From Colwellia sp. RSH04 (lineage in GTDB: Bacteria > Pseudomonadota > Gammaproteobacteria > Enterobacterales > Alteromonadaceae), in contig NZ_QXIO01000010.1 in the NCBI RefSeq assembly GCF_003545765.1, positions 62,001-126,000 of the forward strand: a stretch of 64,000 bases of DNA, read 5' to 3'. Position 1 is the first letter of the stretch. Each line of letters begins with the position of its first letter. Made by a program: the position numbers and the translations under genes. The notes beneath the pieces were generated by a model. The model was not told where the DNA came from. It saw only the letters and a program-made list of their open reading frames with translations, and ran no database searches. Shown piece by piece: positions 39,529 to 50,467 of this stretch.

Positions 39529-40418
39529 TGGCTGAACTCAAGAATCTTGATACCTTTCAGCGCCGTATTAATGACTTTTTAACGGCTAAACTAAATACGC
39601 TATCAGTTAATGATGAAAAATTATTGGAGGCTATGCGTTATGGCTTACTCATAGGCGGTAAACGTATGCGACCTTACCTCGCGTATATTACAGGTGAAGC
39701 GTTAGGTGCTGATATAAATGATATTGACGCTATTGCTGGCGCACTAGAATGTATTCATGCTTATTCTTTACTCCATGATGATCTTCCTGCAATGGATGAT
39801 GATGATTTAAGAAGGGGCCAGCCTACTTGCCATAAAGCTTTTGATGAAGCTACAGCGATTCTTGCTGGTGACAGTTTGCAGACGTTAGCTTTTGACATTC
39901 TTGCCAACCATAAGTTCTCTGAAACCGTGCTTCCACGACAAATTACTTTATTTAAGCAATTAGTTAGTGCCTCAGGCTACCAAGGTATGTGTGGCGGCCA
40001 AGCGCTTGATCTTGCTGCAACTAACCATCAGATATCGCTAGTACAATTAGAACATTTGCATTCCCTAAAAACAGGAGCCTTATTAGAAGCATCTGTGCTT
40101 ATGGCAGCACAATGTTCAAGCCATGTTACTGAGGCAGATAACATCGCATTAAAAGAATTTGCCCAACTCATTGGTTTAGCCTATCAAGTACAAGACGATA
40201 TAATTGATATTACCTCTAGCGAAGAGGAGCTCGGAAAGCCAGCAGGATCAGATTTAGCAGCGAATAAAAGTACCTACCCTGCACTACTTGGTTTACAAGG
40301 TGCACAAGAAAAAGCACAGCAGTTGTATCAACAAGCACTTCAAGCTTTGCACACTTTACCTTACAATAGCGAATCATTAGTTGAGTTTGCCACGTTTATT
40401 ATCAAACGAAGCCATTAA
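39528..40418 (+). CDS. ispA: Farnesyl diphosphate synthase
   Basis: Condenses isopentenyl and dimethylallyl/geranyl diphosphates to farnesyl diphosphate for quinones and undecaprenyl carriers. The 296-aa all-helical protein has GGKRMRPYLAYITGEAL, the first Asp-rich motif in LLHDDLPAMDDDDLRRGQPT and the second in YQVQDDIIDITSSEEELGKP, with KSTYPALLGL near the end. It starts inside the xseB stop and is followed 66 bp on by dxs. Confidence 0.96.
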   Translation: MAELKNLDTFQRRINDFLTAKLNTLSVNDEKLLEAMRYGLLIGGKRMRPYLAYITGEALGADINDIDAIAGALECIHAYSLLHDDLPAMDDDDLRRGQPTCHKAFDEATAILAGDSLQTLAFDILANHKFSETVLPRQITLFKQLVSASGYQGMCGGQALDLAATNHQISLVQLEHLHSLKTGALLEASVLMAAQCSSHVTEADNIALKEFAQLIGLAYQVQDDIIDITSSEEELGKPAGSDLAANKSTYPALLGLQGAQEKAQQLYQQALQALHTLPYNSESLVEFATFIIKRSH

Positions 40419-40484
40419 TTTGTGCGATAATGTTTAGCCTGAACAATTCAATAATTTATCTTAATTAAAACACTGTAAACAAAT

Positions 40485-42347
40485 ATGACAACAAATCTTG
40501 CTGATTATCCTTTACTCGCTCAAATTGATTCTCCAAAAGACCTACGGAGCATTCCTCAAGAGCAATTAACCCGTGTCAGCAATGAATTGCGTAGCTACTT
40601 GTTAAACTCTGTTAGTAAAAGTAGCGGGCACTTTGCTTCTGGGCTTGGCACCATTGAACTTACCGTAGCCTTGCACTATGTTTTTGACACGCCTTTTGAT
40701 CACTTAATTTGGGATGTTGGCCACCAAGCTTACCCGCATAAAATTTTAACGGGTCGACGAGATAAGCTTCATACCATTCGTCAAAAAGAGGGCTTACATC
40801 CTTTTCCTTGGCGTGAAGAGAGCGAATATGACACCTTGAGTGTTGGTCATTCTAGTACATCAATTTCTGCAGCATTAGGCTTAGCGGTTGCTGCTGAGAA
40901 AGAAGGTAAAAATCGTAAAACTGTTGCTGTAATCGGTGATGGAGCAATGACTGCTGGTATGGCATTTGAAGCACTGAATCATGCAGGTGATATCAATAAA
41001 GACATGTTAGTCATTTTAAATGATAACGAAATGTCTATTTCTGAAAACGTTGGTGCTTTAAATAATCATTTGGCTAAAATGCTATCTGGTACTCTTTATA
41101 CTGGGCTTCGTGAAGGCAGTAAAAGAATATTAAAAAATATCCCTCCCATTAAAGAATTAGCAAGTCGAGCTGAAGAGCATTTAAAAGGCATGGTAGTACC
41201 AAGTACCTTTTTCGAGGAGCTAGGTTTTAATTATATTGGCCCTATTGATGGTCATGACGTTAATGGTTTAGTTGATACCATCAAAAATATGCGTGGCTTA
41301 AAAGGGCCACAGTTATTACATATTGCAACGACAAAAGGTAAAGGCTATCAAGCTGCTGAACAAGATCCTATTAAGTATCATGCCGTACCAAAATTCAACC
41401 CAAGTGATAAAAACTTACCTAAGAGTACACCAACCCTGCCAACTTATTCGCAAATTTTTGGTGATTGGCTATGTAAAACTGCTAAAGCAGATAAGAAGCT
41501 TGTTGCAATAACCCCAGCGATGCGTGAAGGCTCGGGTATGGTTGAATTTAGTCAACGTTTTCCTGAACAATACTACGACGTAGCTATAGCAGAACAGCAC
41601 GCAGTAACATACGCTGCTGGGCTTGCCATAGGCGGACAAAAGCCAGTAGTCGCTATTTATTCAAGTTTTTTACAGCGCGGCTACGACCAATTTATTCATG
41701 ACGTTGCCATTCAAAATTTACCGGTACTCTTTGCTATTGATCGAGCAGGTATTGTTGGTGCCGATGGTGCGACCCACCAAGGTGTATTTGATTTAAGCTA
41801 TCTTCGCTGTATTCCTAATACTGTAATTATGGCACCATCAGATGAACGTGAATGCCAATTAATGCTAAATACTGGGTATCAGCACAGTGGCCCAAGTATT
41901 GTGCGCTACCCTCGCGGTAATGGCACAGGCGCTGAATTGCCCGCTGTCGATGAAGTCATAGCAATAGGTAAAGCCCAACACGTATTAACCGGTGACAAAA
42001 TTGCCATATTAAGTTTTGGTACTATGCTCGCTGAAGCACAAATAGCAGCAAAAGAGCTCAATGCCAGTTTAGTTGATATGCGATTTGTGAAGCCGCTTGA
42101 TGAGTCAATAATTAATGAAATGTTCGCTAAGCACGAGCTGCTAGTAACCATTGAAGATAATGCCATTGCTGGTGGTGCTGGCTCTGGTGTTAATGAGTTT
42201 TTACTCGCCCAAGGTAAAACAATTAGCGTGCTAAATATTGGTGTTAAAGACCACTTCGTTAAGCATGGTACACAAGCAGAGATCCACAGTGAATTAGCAC
42301 TTGATGCAGCAGGTATTCTTAAACAGATTAACACTTTCATTAGTTAA
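40485..42347 (+). CDS. dxs: 1-deoxy-D-xylulose-5-phosphate synthase
   Basis: Thiamine-diphosphate enzyme joining pyruvate and glyceraldehyde 3-phosphate to DXP, first step of the MEP pathway and a precursor for vitamins B1 and B6. The 620 aa equal E. coli Dxs. Visible are [38 protein letters not shown], the TPP/Mg motif [18 protein letters not shown] with [12 protein letters not shown], and in the transketolase pyrimidine domain [15 protein letters not shown] with the catalytic Glu. A strong terminator follows the gene, ending the operon. Confidence 0.98.
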   Translation: MTTNLADYPLLAQIDSPKDLRSIPQEQLTRVSNELRSYLLNSVSKSSGHFASGLGTIELTVALHYVFDTPFDHLIWDVGHQAYPHKILTGRRDKLHTIRQKEGLHPFPWREESEYDTLSVGHSSTSISAALGLAVAAEKEGKNRKTVAVIGDGAMTAGMAFEALNHAGDINKDMLVILNDNEMSISENVGALNNHLAKMLSGTLYTGLREGSKRILKNIPPIKELASRAEEHLKGMVVPSTFFEELGFNYIGPIDGHDVNGLVDTIKNMRGLKGPQLLHIATTKGKGYQAAEQDPIKYHAVPKFNPSDKNLPKSTPTLPTYSQIFGDWLCKTAKADKKLVAITPAMREGSGMVEFSQRFPEQYYDVAIAEQHAVTYAAGLAIGGQKPVVAIYSSFLQRGYDQFIHDVAIQNLPVLFAIDRAGIVGADGATHQGVFDLSYLRCIPNTVIMAPSDERECQLMLNTGYQHSGPSIVRYPRGNGTGAELPAVDEVIAIGKAQHVLTGDKIAILSFGTMLAEAQIAAKELNASLVDMRFVKPLDESIINEMFAKHELLVTIEDNAIAGGAGSGVNEFLLAQGKTISVLNIGVKDHFVKHGTQAEIHSELALDAAGILKQINTFIS

Positions 42348-42388
42348 ACCAAGCTTAGCTTAGTTAAAGCTAATTACTTTGATTTATC

Positions 42389-42426
42389 AAAAAAAGGATA
42401 ATGAAGTCAATTCATTATCCTTTTTT
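42389..42426. terminator. Strong terminator after dxs, shared with nqrM
   Basis: AAAAAAGGATAATGAA, a five-base loop GTCAA, then TTCATTATCCTTTTTT: a 16-bp uninterrupted stem with A and T runs, 42 bp past the dxs stop and about 40 bp past the end of nqrM on the other strand. It can work in both directions. Confidence 0.9.
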
Positions 42427-42465
42427 ATTGGCTAATAAACCTTGACGGTTTACTGTCGTTTATTT

Positions 42466-42696
42466 TTAAAGATTAGTCACATCTATTTTATTTTTTAAGT
42501 TTTCTTCAAGCGCAGCTTTTTTTTCACGCTCTTGCCTTTTCTCGCATGGATTATCGCAATTACAAGCTTTTTCAATACCCACACTTGCTAAGCCACCACA
42601 GCTTCCAGATAAGGTTCTATTTTGTACGATATAACCAATAGCCATAGCCGTACCGATAACTAGAAAAAAACCAAAGGTTATTAGGAAAATCATCAT
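42466..42696 (-). CDS. nqrM: Na+-NQR maturation factor NqrM
   Basis: Small inner-membrane protein needed to assemble Na+-NQR, thought to deliver iron for its membrane Fe-S centre. The ATG at 42696 gives 76 aa with an N-terminal membrane helix (MMIFLITFGFFLVIGTAMAI) and the family's Cys set: GSCGGLASVGIEKACNCDNPC. An upstream in-frame ATG would add 15 polar residues that other NqrM proteins lack. It follows apbE, the standard order after nqrF. Confidence 0.92.
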   Translation of the reverse strand: MMIFLITFGFFLVIGTAMAIGYIVQNRTLSGSCGGLASVGIEKACNCDNPCEKRQEREKKAALEENLKNKIDVTNL

Positions 42697-42803
42697 AATA
42701 TCTTGCTCTCTACAACGTTTATAAAGATAGGTATTGTTCAAGGTAAGAACTATTAAACAGGACTTACCTCTATATCTTAATATGAAACGATACTTTGTGT
42801 TTA

Positions 42804-43832
42804 CTACTTTAAATACTGCTTAAATTTTACCGTAAATTGCTCAGTAAAGCCATGTTCAGACTTTGATATAAAATAAGCCGCTAACTGATGCTTCTCAGCA
42901 AATGCTAACCCGTCCTCTTCGCCAAGCACCATTAACAGTGTTGATAATCCATCAGCCGTCATTGAAGATGGGTGAATAACGGTAACAGAAACTAAGTTAT
43001 GCTTAATAGGTTTACCTGTATCTGGGTCAATAATATGTGAGAAACGCACTCCATCTTCTTCAAAATAGTTACGATAATCACCAGAGGTTGCCATTGCATT
43101 ATCTTTAGGGACAATAAATTGTTGGACACTTCGCTCAGTAGTAATAGGTTTTTCAATGGCAACAACCCAGAGCTCACCTGTACTTTTAACCCCTTTTAGT
43201 CGTAATTCTCCACCAATTTCTACTAAGTAATTTGTAAAACCATTCGCTTCTATTAATTCCGCGACAACATCGACACCATAACCTTTTGCGATGGTCGATA
43301 AATCAACAGCAAGTTCGGGTTTTGCCTTAGCTAATTTGTTGCCAGTTAATGATAAATTATCTAACCCTGTTTGTGCTTTTGTTTGTGCTATTAATGCTGC
43401 ACTTGGCACTTTCTCAGGTCTAAACTCAGGACCAAAACCCCAAAGGTTAACTAACGGTCCTACGGTTATATCTAACTTACCATGGCTCATTTCACCTAAA
43501 CGTAATGATTCAGCTAAGACACGCGAAAAACCCTCAGAAATAACTCTTTCCTCGGTTGTTCTAGATTGATTAAATTGTGATATTTCAGAGCTTGGAATAT
43601 AAGTCGACATCTCTTGATTGACTTGCTTCAAGGCATCATCTATTTGCTGCTGCAAATTGATAGACTTAACGTGTTCAAGGGTTGAGACCACTTTGACATT
43701 ATAGGTCGTTCCCATGGTTCTCCCTTGAAGTAAAATCTCCGCTTTCCCTGATTTGTTACTAGGGAAACATCCACTTACTACCACAGTCATTATTATAAGT
43801 AATAACAGTTTAATTTTAGTCATTTTCATCAT
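42804..43832 (-). CDS. apbE: FMN transferase ApbE (lipoprotein)
   Basis: Uses FAD to attach FMN covalently to Thr residues of NqrB and NqrC. The 342-aa product is a lipoprotein: lipobox VVVSGC with Cys22, placing it on the periplasmic face where the target threonines lie. The family motifs are GRTMGTTYNVKVV, SHGKLDITVGPLVNLWGFG, AVDLSTIAKGYGVDVVAELI, YLVEIGGELRLKG and TADGLSTLLMVLGEEDGLAF. It sits just downstream of nqrF, but a palindromic element and a terminator intervene, so it may have its own promoter. Confidence 0.95.
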   Translation of the reverse strand: MMKMTKIKLLLLIIMTVVVSGCFPSNKSGKAEILLQGRTMGTTYNVKVVSTLEHVKSINLQQQIDDALKQVNQEMSTYIPSSEISQFNQSRTTEERVISEGFSRVLAESLRLGEMSHGKLDITVGPLVNLWGFGPEFRPEKVPSAALIAQTKAQTGLDNLSLTGNKLAKAKPELAVDLSTIAKGYGVDVVAELIEANGFTNYLVEIGGELRLKGVKSTGELWVVAIEKPITTERSVQQFIVPKDNAMATSGDYRNYFEEDGVRFSHIIDPDTGKPIKHNLVSVTVIHPSSMTADGLSTLLMVLGEEDGLAFAEKHQLAAYFISKSEHGFTEQFTVKFKQYLK

Positions 43833-43922
43833 TCCAAAGTTTATTTATCTCAGCTAATTAATTTATTTTATGAGTAATTAACTGAGATAAATAACTTTCT
43901 ATCAAGGCTATTCTTTAAAAAT

Positions 43923-43950
43923 AATAAAGACGACCTAGGTCGTCTTTATT
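43923..43950. terminator. Terminator between nqrF and apbE
   Basis: AATAAAGACGACC-TA-GGTCGTCTTTATT, a 13-bp perfect inverted repeat with A/T-rich ends. On the minus strand it follows nqrF and the palindromic element, and should end the nqr transcript. Confidence 0.8.
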
Positions 43951-43968
43951 AACATGCGCTTCAGCAAT

Positions 43969-44090
43969 ATATTTTAAAGTTTAACGTTGGAGAGAAGTAC
44001 TAATTCAAGGCGAATGCACGGAGCCTATAACTATAGGTGAGTACATCCAACGATGAAATGGTGCTTCTTAACACGTTTAACTTAAAATAT
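43969..44090. repeat. 122-bp palindromic element abutting the nqrF stop codon
   Basis: The ends are imperfect inverted copies: ATATTTTAAAGTTTAACGTT on the left and, reading inwards from the right, ATATTTTAAGTTAAACGTG, extended by GAGAAGTAC / GTGCTTC. The middle holds a smaller palindrome, CCTATAACTATAGG. Its last base is the first base of the nqrF stop triplet on the minus strand. It has the form of a non-coding miniature element or large intergenic repeat; I do not see a second copy in this window. Confidence 0.6.
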
Positions 44091-45313
44091 TAGCCACCGA
44101 AGTCATCTAGCATTATATTTTCGTCTTCAACACCAAGATCTTTTAACATACCGATAACAGCAGCATTCATCATTGGTGGACCACACATGTAGTATTCACA
44201 ATCTTCTGGTGCTTCATGATCTTTCAAGTATTCTTCGAAAAGAACGTTATGAATGAATCCTGTTAAACCATCCCAGTTATCTTCTGGTTGTGGATCAGAT
44301 AACGCTACATGCCATTCGAAGTTATCATTTTCAGCTGCTAGGCCGTTGTAATCATCTTCATAGAACATTTCGCGAAGTGAACGTGCACCATACCAGAAAC
44401 TCATCTTACGCTTAGATTTAAGACGCTTAAGTTGGTCAAAGATATGTGAACGCATTGGCGCCATACCTGCACCACCACCAATAAATACCATTTCATTATC
44501 AGTTTCTTTAGCGAAGAACTCACCAAATGGACCTGAGATAGTTACTTTATCACCTGGCTTAAGGCTAAAGATAAATGAAGACATTTTACCTGCTGGTAAG
44601 TGTAAACGACCAGGAGGCGGCGTAGCGATACGCACGTTAAGCATAATAATGCCCTCTTCTTCTGGGTAGTTAGCCATTGAGTAAGCACGTAATGTATCTG
44701 TGTCTACTTTTGACTCTACGTCGAAGAAGCCAAAATGGTTCCAATCACCACGATATTGTTCATCAATATCAAAATCACTGTATTTAACATGATGCGCTGG
44801 TGCTTCAATTTGAATATAACCACCTGCTTTAAAAGGTACAGATTCACCATTTGGAATTTGTAACTTAAGCTCTTTAATGAAAGTTGCTTTGTTATCGTTA
44901 GAGATAACTTCACATTCCCATTGCTGAACTCCGAAGATTTCATCTTCAACTTCAATTTCCATGTCTTGTTTAACAGCAACTTGACATGCTAAACGACAGC
45001 CTTCTTTCGCTTCACGTTTAGTGATATGACCTTGCTCAGTTGGTAAAATATCACCGCCACCTGAATGTACATCTACGCGACATTGTCCACAAGTACCACC
45101 GCCACCACAAGCCGAAGGAATAAAAATACCTTGATCAGCCAGAGCACCTAATAATTTACCACCCGCAGCAGTTGTTACCGCTTTTTCAGGGTCGCCATTA
45201 ATATTGATCGTAACGTTACCACTAGAAACTAATTTAGATTTAGCAAATAAAATAACTAAAACTAGTGCTAGTACTATTGCGGTAAACATCGATACGCCGA
45301 GAATAATTTCCAT
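44090..45313 (-). CDS. nqrF: Na+-translocating NADH:quinone reductase subunit F
   Basis: Entry point of the complex: oxidises NADH through FAD and a [2Fe-2S] centre. The 407-aa chain has an N-terminal membrane helix, a plant-type ferredoxin domain with Cys69, Cys75, Cys78 and Cys110 ([18 protein letters not shown]), the FAD site [20 protein letters not shown] and the NADH site [19 protein letters not shown], ending in DDFGG as usual. It is the last gene of nqrABCDEF; 63 bp separate it from nqrE. Confidence 0.97.
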   Translation of the reverse strand: MEIILGVSMFTAIVLALVLVILFAKSKLVSSGNVTININGDPEKAVTTAAGGKLLGALADQGIFIPSACGGGGTCGQCRVDVHSGGGDILPTEQGHITKREAKEGCRLACQVAVKQDMEIEVEDEIFGVQQWECEVISNDNKATFIKELKLQIPNGESVPFKAGGYIQIEAPAHHVKYSDFDIDEQYRGDWNHFGFFDVESKVDTDTLRAYSMANYPEEEGIIMLNVRIATPPPGRLHLPAGKMSSFIFSLKPGDKVTISGPFGEFFAKETDNEMVFIGGGAGMAPMRSHIFDQLKRLKSKRKMSFWYGARSLREMFYEDDYNGLAAENDNFEWHVALSDPQPEDNWDGLTGFIHNVLFEEYLKDHEAPEDCEYYMCGPPMMNAAVIGMLKDLGVEDENIMLDDFGG

Positions 45314-45376
45314 CGACTTTTCCTTTAAACTTCTCTAAGGGTGTAATGCAATTTAAGCACATTACACCGACCAAAC

Positions 45377-46000
45377 TTATAGGGAAATACCACCGAAAGA
45401 CAAAAAGCCAAAAGCCATTAGTCCAGCAGTAATAAATGTAATACCTAAACCTTTCAAACCATTTGGAACATCAGAATATTTCATTTTCTCACGTAAACCC
45501 GCAAGTAAAACAATAGCCAATGCCCAACCAATACCAGAACCAATACCGTATACCACTGATTCACCTAACGTATAGTTACGTGCAACCATGAAAGAAACCG
45601 CACCAAAAATCGCACAGTTTACCGTGATAAGTGGTAAGAAAATCCCTAATGCTTGATAAAGCGCTGGGAAGTATTTATCTAGTACCATCTCAAGAATTTG
45701 AACAAGCGCAGCAATTACACCAATAAAGGTAATAAATGATAAGAAGCTCAAATCTATTGATTGAGTAGGGTCAGTAATACCTAACACGCTATCTAATGCA
45801 CCTGGTGCTAGAACAGCTTGATAAATAATTTGGTTAGCCGGTACAGCGATTCCTAGTACCACTATAACCGCAACACCTAGACCAATTGCTGTATCTACTT
45901 TTTTAGATACCGCAAGGAAAGTACACATACCTAAAAAGAATGTTAAGGCAATATTTTCAATAAAGATGGTTTTTACTAATAAACTTAAATAATGTTCCAT
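45377..46000 (-). CDS. nqrE: Na+-NQR subunit E
   Basis: Integral membrane subunit that with NqrD holds the intramembrane iron centre. The start at 46000 ([20 protein letters not shown]) matches the family and has GAAGGA eight bases upstream; an ATG-like codon six residues earlier overlaps nqrD. The 207-aa product has six membrane helices and the conserved Cys motifs [14 protein letters not shown] and [14 protein letters not shown]. It lies four bases after nqrD. Confidence 0.96.
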   Translation of the reverse strand: MEHYLSLLVKTIFIENIALTFFLGMCTFLAVSKKVDTAIGLGVAVIVVLGIAVPANQIIYQAVLAPGALDSVLGITDPTQSIDLSFLSFITFIGVIAALVQILEMVLDKYFPALYQALGIFLPLITVNCAIFGAVSFMVARNYTLGESVVYGIGSGIGWALAIVLLAGLREKMKYSDVPNGLKGLGITFITAGLMAFGFLSFGGISL

Positions 46001-46004
46001 CGTA

Positions 46005-46628
46005 TTAATCCTTCTCAACTTGTTCTGGTTTCCACTGGCGTACAGCCCAGATAACTAAACCAATAATGAAGAATGAACTAAATGGCAGTACTAGTAAGCC
46101 ATTACCTTGATACCAACCACCATTTTGAATTAGTGGTAAAATCTCAATACCGAAAATAGTACCAAAACCTAATAGTTCACGGAAAAATGCAACAATCATT
46201 AAGATTGCACCGTAACCTAAACCGTTACCAATACCATCCCAAAAACTTACACCGGGCTTCTCTTTCATCGCAAATGCTTCAGCACGCCCCATTACAATAC
46301 AGTTTGTAATAATCAAACCGATGTAAACAGATAATTCTTTTGATAATTGGTATGAAAAAGCCTTCAAGACTTGGTCAACAACAATTACTAAAGAAGCAAT
46401 AATCGCCATTTGCACGATAATACGTACGCTAGATGGGATATGGTTACGAATAATCGAAATAAATAAGTTCGAAAACGCGGTAACCAAAACAACGGCAATT
46501 GTCATAACTAATGCATTAGCCATTGAACTTGTTACAGCTAATGCTGAACAAATACCTAAGACTTGTAATGCGATTGGGTTATTATCAACAATCGGTTGAG
46601 TTAAAACCTTTTTAGAATCAGATGACAT
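46005..46628 (-). CDS. nqrD: Na+-NQR subunit D
   Basis: Six-helix membrane subunit homologous to NqrE, in inverted topology. The 207-aa protein has [20 protein letters not shown] and [20 protein letters not shown] with the Cys residues that ligate the shared iron. Its start overlaps the nqrC stop by one base (TAATG), so translation is coupled. Confidence 0.96.
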   Translation of the reverse strand: MSSDSKKVLTQPIVDNNPIALQVLGICSALAVTSSMANALVMTIAVVLVTAFSNLFISIIRNHIPSSVRIIVQMAIIASLVIVVDQVLKAFSYQLSKELSVYIGLIITNCIVMGRAEAFAMKEKPGVSFWDGIGNGLGYGAILMIVAFFRELLGFGTIFGIEILPLIQNGGWYQGNGLLVLPFSSFFIIGLVIWAVRQWKPEQVEKD

Positions 46629-47407
46629 TAGTTAACACCCCCTGCACGGTATTTAGTAATAAAAGGTGCATAACCTTCTTCACCAAACCAAAACTGAAGA
46701 GTATTAGTAACACCATTACTTGTTAATGTTGCACCAGATAATGCATCCACACCGTGAATATCATTAGCTTTAGCGCCACCTTTAACTAATTTGGCTTTAA
46801 CTTCTCCAGCACTGTTGTAAATTTTCTTACCTGGCCATAATGCTTTCCACTTAGGATTCATTACTTCTGCGCCCAAGCCCGGAGTTTCTTTATGATCTGA
46901 ATATACAACACTGCGAACAGTATTTAGATCAGACTCTAATCCAACATATCCGTACATTAAGTCCCATAAGCCGGAGCCTACAATAGGTAAGACGACTGTT
47001 TCTACTTTATTCGCATCATTGCGAACTAAGTACACAACAGCATCATGTGAGCGACGATTAATACCAGCGATATCATTTTTAGGTTTGTCTGATTTTTTTG
47101 CATCACGAGAATTACTTCGCTCGTCAAATAAATTAGGGTTACCCTCAATGAATTCACCAGAATCTAAATCAATCATTTTTGCTTCAACATACTTAGCGTA
47201 AGTCGCTTTAATATCTTTTGTTGAGCCGTCAGTTTTAGCCAGTAAACCTGATGCTTCAAGAATTTTAGTTTGTTGATCAAGTAACTTATTAGCAACTTGA
47301 AGTGGTTTCAATTGAATTGCCGAAATTGAAACTAAGGCAGCACACACTAAACATACTGCAGTAACAAAACCAACCGTTTTGCCGAATGTTTCTTTATTAC
47401 TAGACAT
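46628..47407 (-). CDS. nqrC: Na+-NQR subunit C
   Basis: Periplasm-facing subunit carrying covalent FMN. The ATG at 47407 is preceded by GGAGG and overlaps the nqrB stop by eight bases; a TTG three codons earlier is less likely. The 259-aa chain has one membrane helix ([18 protein letters not shown]) and the FMN attachment motif [13 protein letters not shown], with Thr227, the target of ApbE. Confidence 0.96.
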   Translation of the reverse strand: MSSNKETFGKTVGFVTAVCLVCAALVSISAIQLKPLQVANKLLDQQTKILEASGLLAKTDGSTKDIKATYAKYVEAKMIDLDSGEFIEGNPNLFDERSNSRDAKKSDKPKNDIAGINRRSHDAVVYLVRNDANKVETVVLPIVGSGLWDLMYGYVGLESDLNTVRSVVYSDHKETPGLGAEVMNPKWKALWPGKKIYNSAGEVKAKLVKGGAKANDIHGVDALSGATLTSNGVTNTLQFWFGEEGYAPFITKYRAGGVN

Positions 47408-48602
47408 TGCGTGCAAGCCTCCGTTTAATATTGCCCTTCACTACAAAGTAGTCGAAAAGTGGCGCAAACAAGTTAGCGAATAAAATAGCTAACATCATGC
47501 CTTCTGGGAAAGCTGGGTTCACAACGCGAACTAATACCACCATGATACCAACAAGGGCACCAAACCAATATTTACCTGTGTTTGTGAAAGAAGCTGAAAC
47601 AGGGTCAGTTGCCATAAACATCATACCAAAAGCAAAACCACCCACAACTAAGTGCCAATGCCAAGGCATTGCAAACATAGCGTTAGTATCACTACCAATT
47701 GCATTAAATAATAACGAGGTTGCCACCATACCACCAAACACACCTAAAACGATGCGCCATGAGGCAATACCTTTATAAAGGATATAAGCACCACCTAGCA
47801 AAATAGCAAAAGTAGATACTTCACCCACAGAGCCTGGGATGAAACCCCAAAAAGCATTCCACCAATCAGCATTCATTGAGTAATCAACTATACCTTGGTT
47901 CGCTGCACTTAACGCTGTTGCACCAGAAAATCCGTCGGCAGCAACCCAAACACCGTCACCTGAAATTTGCGCTGGATAAGCGAAGAATAAGAATGCACGA
48001 CCCGCTAATGCAGGGTTTAAGAAGTTCTTACCTGTACCACCAAAAACTTCCTTCGCAATCACGATACCAAAAGTGATACCAATAGCTACTTGCCATAACG
48101 GAATAGTTGCAGGCAATATGAGTGCAAAAAGAATTGATGATACAAAGAAACCTTCGTTAACTTCATGGTTGCGTACTGCAGCAAACAATACTTCCCAGAA
48201 ACCACCAACAATAAAGGTCACCGCATAAATAGGTAGGAAGAAACAAGCCCCGTATAGCATCATGCTAAACCAGCCTGAATCCGCGTTTAACACACCACCG
48301 AACATTGCAAACAAAGCTGTTTGCCATGTATCTGGTGTAGCATAACCGGCAGCTAAAGCATCTACCGCTTGATAACCGATATTATACATACCAAAGAACA
48401 TTGCAGGGAAAACCGCTAGCCATACAGTGATCATAATACGTTTTAAATCGATGCTGTCACGAATATGAGTTTTACCTTTGTTAACCATACCTGGAGTAAA
48501 TAACCCCGTTGCTACGGCTTCGTAAAGTGCAAACCACTTTTCATGTTTACCGCCTTTTTCAAAATGCGGTTCAATATCTTCTATAAACTTTTTCAAGCCC
48601 AT
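47400..48602 (-). CDS. nqrB: Na+-NQR subunit B
   Basis: Membrane subunit with the sodium path, riboflavin and a covalent FMN. The 400-aa product has about ten helices and the FMN motif [13 protein letters not shown], with Thr229 as the attachment site, plus [20 protein letters not shown] and [17 protein letters not shown], both conserved in NqrB and RnfD. It starts two bases after nqrA. Confidence 0.97.
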   Translation of the reverse strand: MGLKKFIEDIEPHFEKGGKHEKWFALYEAVATGLFTPGMVNKGKTHIRDSIDLKRIMITVWLAVFPAMFFGMYNIGYQAVDALAAGYATPDTWQTALFAMFGGVLNADSGWFSMMLYGACFFLPIYAVTFIVGGFWEVLFAAVRNHEVNEGFFVSSILFALILPATIPLWQVAIGITFGIVIAKEVFGGTGKNFLNPALAGRAFLFFAYPAQISGDGVWVAADGFSGATALSAANQGIVDYSMNADWWNAFWGFIPGSVGEVSTFAILLGGAYILYKGIASWRIVLGVFGGMVATSLLFNAIGSDTNAMFAMPWHWHLVVGGFAFGMMFMATDPVSASFTNTGKYWFGALVGIMVVLVRVVNPAFPEGMMLAILFANLFAPLFDYFVVKGNIKRRLARNV

Positions 48603-48604
48603 GT

Positions 48605-49942
48605 CTAACCTTCCTTCTCAATTGTGGTTAGGCAATCACGAAGATGTACGCCGTAATCTGTTTTGCCTGGACAAACAAATGTACAAAGCGCTAAATCTTC
48701 TTCGTCTAGCTCTAAGGCACCAAGTTGTTGTGCAGTGTCAGTATCGCCTGCCACTAAATCACGTAATAACATGGTAGGTAAAATATCTAGAGGCATAACA
48801 CGCTCAAAGTTACCAATTGGAACCATAGCACGGTCACTACCATTTGTGGTGGTAGTCATATTGAATAACTTCTTCGGGAAGAAGTGAGACATATATGCAC
48901 GAGTAACTGAGAATTTATTAGGGCCTGGGTACATGTAACCAATGAATTCTTTTTCACGACCTTCAAGAATTAATGAAACTTGTACATGGTAGCGACCTAA
49001 ATAACCGTGAACAGCCGTTGCTGTAGCCCCCATAAGTAAAGAGCCAGATACAACACGAAGCTCACCGTCAATTGATTCACCAGCACTTAATTCATCGGTG
49101 TTTGCACCTAAGATAGTACGCACAAGACGAGGGTTCTTCGCTGCAGGGCCTGCAAGTGAAATAACACGAGTGCTGTCTAATTCACCTGTGGTAAATAACT
49201 GAGCAATCGCAATCACATCTTGATAACCAACATGCCATACAAACCTTTCAGCATTTGCTGCTTTAAGGAAATGGATATGTGTACCCACTAGGCCAGCGGG
49301 ATGCTTACCTGCAAATTCAGTTACGGTCGCATTGCTATCAACAGGGATATTTGCACCCGGAGCTTTACTTACAAACACTTCACCATCGGTTAGACGAGAA
49401 AGAATTGTTAAGCCTTGCTGAAATGCTTCTGCTTGCTCTGCAATAACTACTTCTGGGTTAGCAGCCAATGGATTAGTATCCATTGCACTAACAAAAATAG
49501 CAGCAGGAGCGCTATCAATTGCAGGTACTTTACTGAATGGGCGAGTTCTTAATGATGTCCAAAGACCAGAATCAACTAGATTTTTCACAACGTCTTCACG
49601 TGCAATACTGGCTAATTCACTCGTTGGATAAGAAGTAAACGTCTCTTTATCATCGCCGTCAACTTCAACAACAACTGATTGCAAAACACGTTTTTCACCA
49701 CGGTTAATTTCTTTAACAACACCGGCAGCTTGAGATGTGAACTTCACGCCAGGATTTTTTTTATCTTCAAAAATCACCTGACCTTTAGTTACGCGATCAC
49801 CCACTTTAACAAACATGGTTGGACGCATACCCACAAACTCTTCACCGAGTGTTGCAACGGTTTTGATGGTCGGACCATCATGGATTACCTGCTGAGGAGC
49901 ACCTTGTACAGGAACATCCAAGCCTTTTTTTATTGTAATCAT
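48605..49942 (-). CDS. nqrA: Na+-NQR subunit A
   Basis: Soluble cytoplasmic-side subunit that contributes to ubiquinone binding. The ATG at 49942 gives the family start [20 protein letters not shown] and 445 aa; an in-frame codon 13 residues earlier adds a hydrophobic leader not seen in NqrA. Further landmarks are [20 protein letters not shown] (biotinyl-like fold), [13 protein letters not shown] and [20 protein letters not shown] near the C terminus. It is the first gene of the operon; the ribosome site is weak. Confidence 0.96.
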   Translation of the reverse strand: MITIKKGLDVPVQGAPQQVIHDGPTIKTVATLGEEFVGMRPTMFVKVGDRVTKGQVIFEDKKNPGVKFTSQAAGVVKEINRGEKRVLQSVVVEVDGDDKETFTSYPTSELASIAREDVVKNLVDSGLWTSLRTRPFSKVPAIDSAPAAIFVSAMDTNPLAANPEVVIAEQAEAFQQGLTILSRLTDGEVFVSKAPGANIPVDSNATVTEFAGKHPAGLVGTHIHFLKAANAERFVWHVGYQDVIAIAQLFTTGELDSTRVISLAGPAAKNPRLVRTILGANTDELSAGESIDGELRVVSGSLLMGATATAVHGYLGRYHVQVSLILEGREKEFIGYMYPGPNKFSVTRAYMSHFFPKKLFNMTTTTNGSDRAMVPIGNFERVMPLDILPTMLLRDLVAGDTDTAQQLGALELDEEDLALCTFVCPGKTDYGVHLRDCLTTIEKEG

Positions 49943-50400
49943 AAACACTTGCACTACTTTTGATGGGAGTATAAAAACCAACTTGTTAGCTTATCTAATC
50001 AATATCAAAATAAATTAAAACAAATACTACTTAAATATCAATTAGATAAATTATAACTTGCCGATTTCAGTGTATTTCAGTAAGTCTTTATTTTAGTCGT
50101 AAATTAAAATTTAGCGACAAAAAACAAACCCACTGGCTCTAAGTTAAAATTTTCTGGCGCGAATACTACCATAAAAAGGCTATTTTATTCTACGGTTAGA
50201 GTGCATTTTTCATGAAAAATTACTTGATTAAATTTGATTCAAACGACAATTAATTGAAAGAATTCATCACTTTTTTTATACAATGCAATTTGTGTCAATA
50301 TTCAACCCTATGAGATGTTTAAAACAGAAGCACTGTATACAATACATCTACTCATCGCTATTGATGAGACATTGAGTAAAACTAGAAAACAGATAATACA
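49943..50400. other. Region upstream of the nqr operon
   Basis: No gene is visible in about 460 bp of AT-rich sequence. The nqr promoter must lie in the part nearest nqrA on the minus strand, but I cannot single out a convincing -35/-10 pair. No operator or riboswitch fold was recognised. Confidence 0.4.
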
Positions 50401-50427
50401 AAGCCGACGATCAAATAGTCGGCTTTC
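50401..50427 (-). terminator. Terminator after the ABC exporter operon
   Basis: AAGCCGAC / GTCGGCTT with a 9- to 10-base loop. Read on the minus strand, the stem is followed by TTTGTATTAT, 41 bp past the end of the permease gene. Confidence 0.75.
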
Positions 50428-50467
50428 ATAAGTAAGTTATTCATTAATTTACGACTTCATTACCAAC

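Noticed and set aside
41906-42340. Minus-strand frame of 144 codons inside dxs
   Set aside because: Entirely within dxs, whose motifs are complete; composition (Ser, Ala, Pro-rich) is that of an antisense shadow.
47497-47778. Plus-strand frame of 93 codons inside nqrB
   Set aside because: Antisense shadow of a strongly conserved membrane protein gene, Pro/Thr/Ala-rich, no start signals.
49943-50400. Possible regulatory RNA upstream of nqrA
   Set aside because: AT-rich with no stable long stem or known riboswitch core that I could find.
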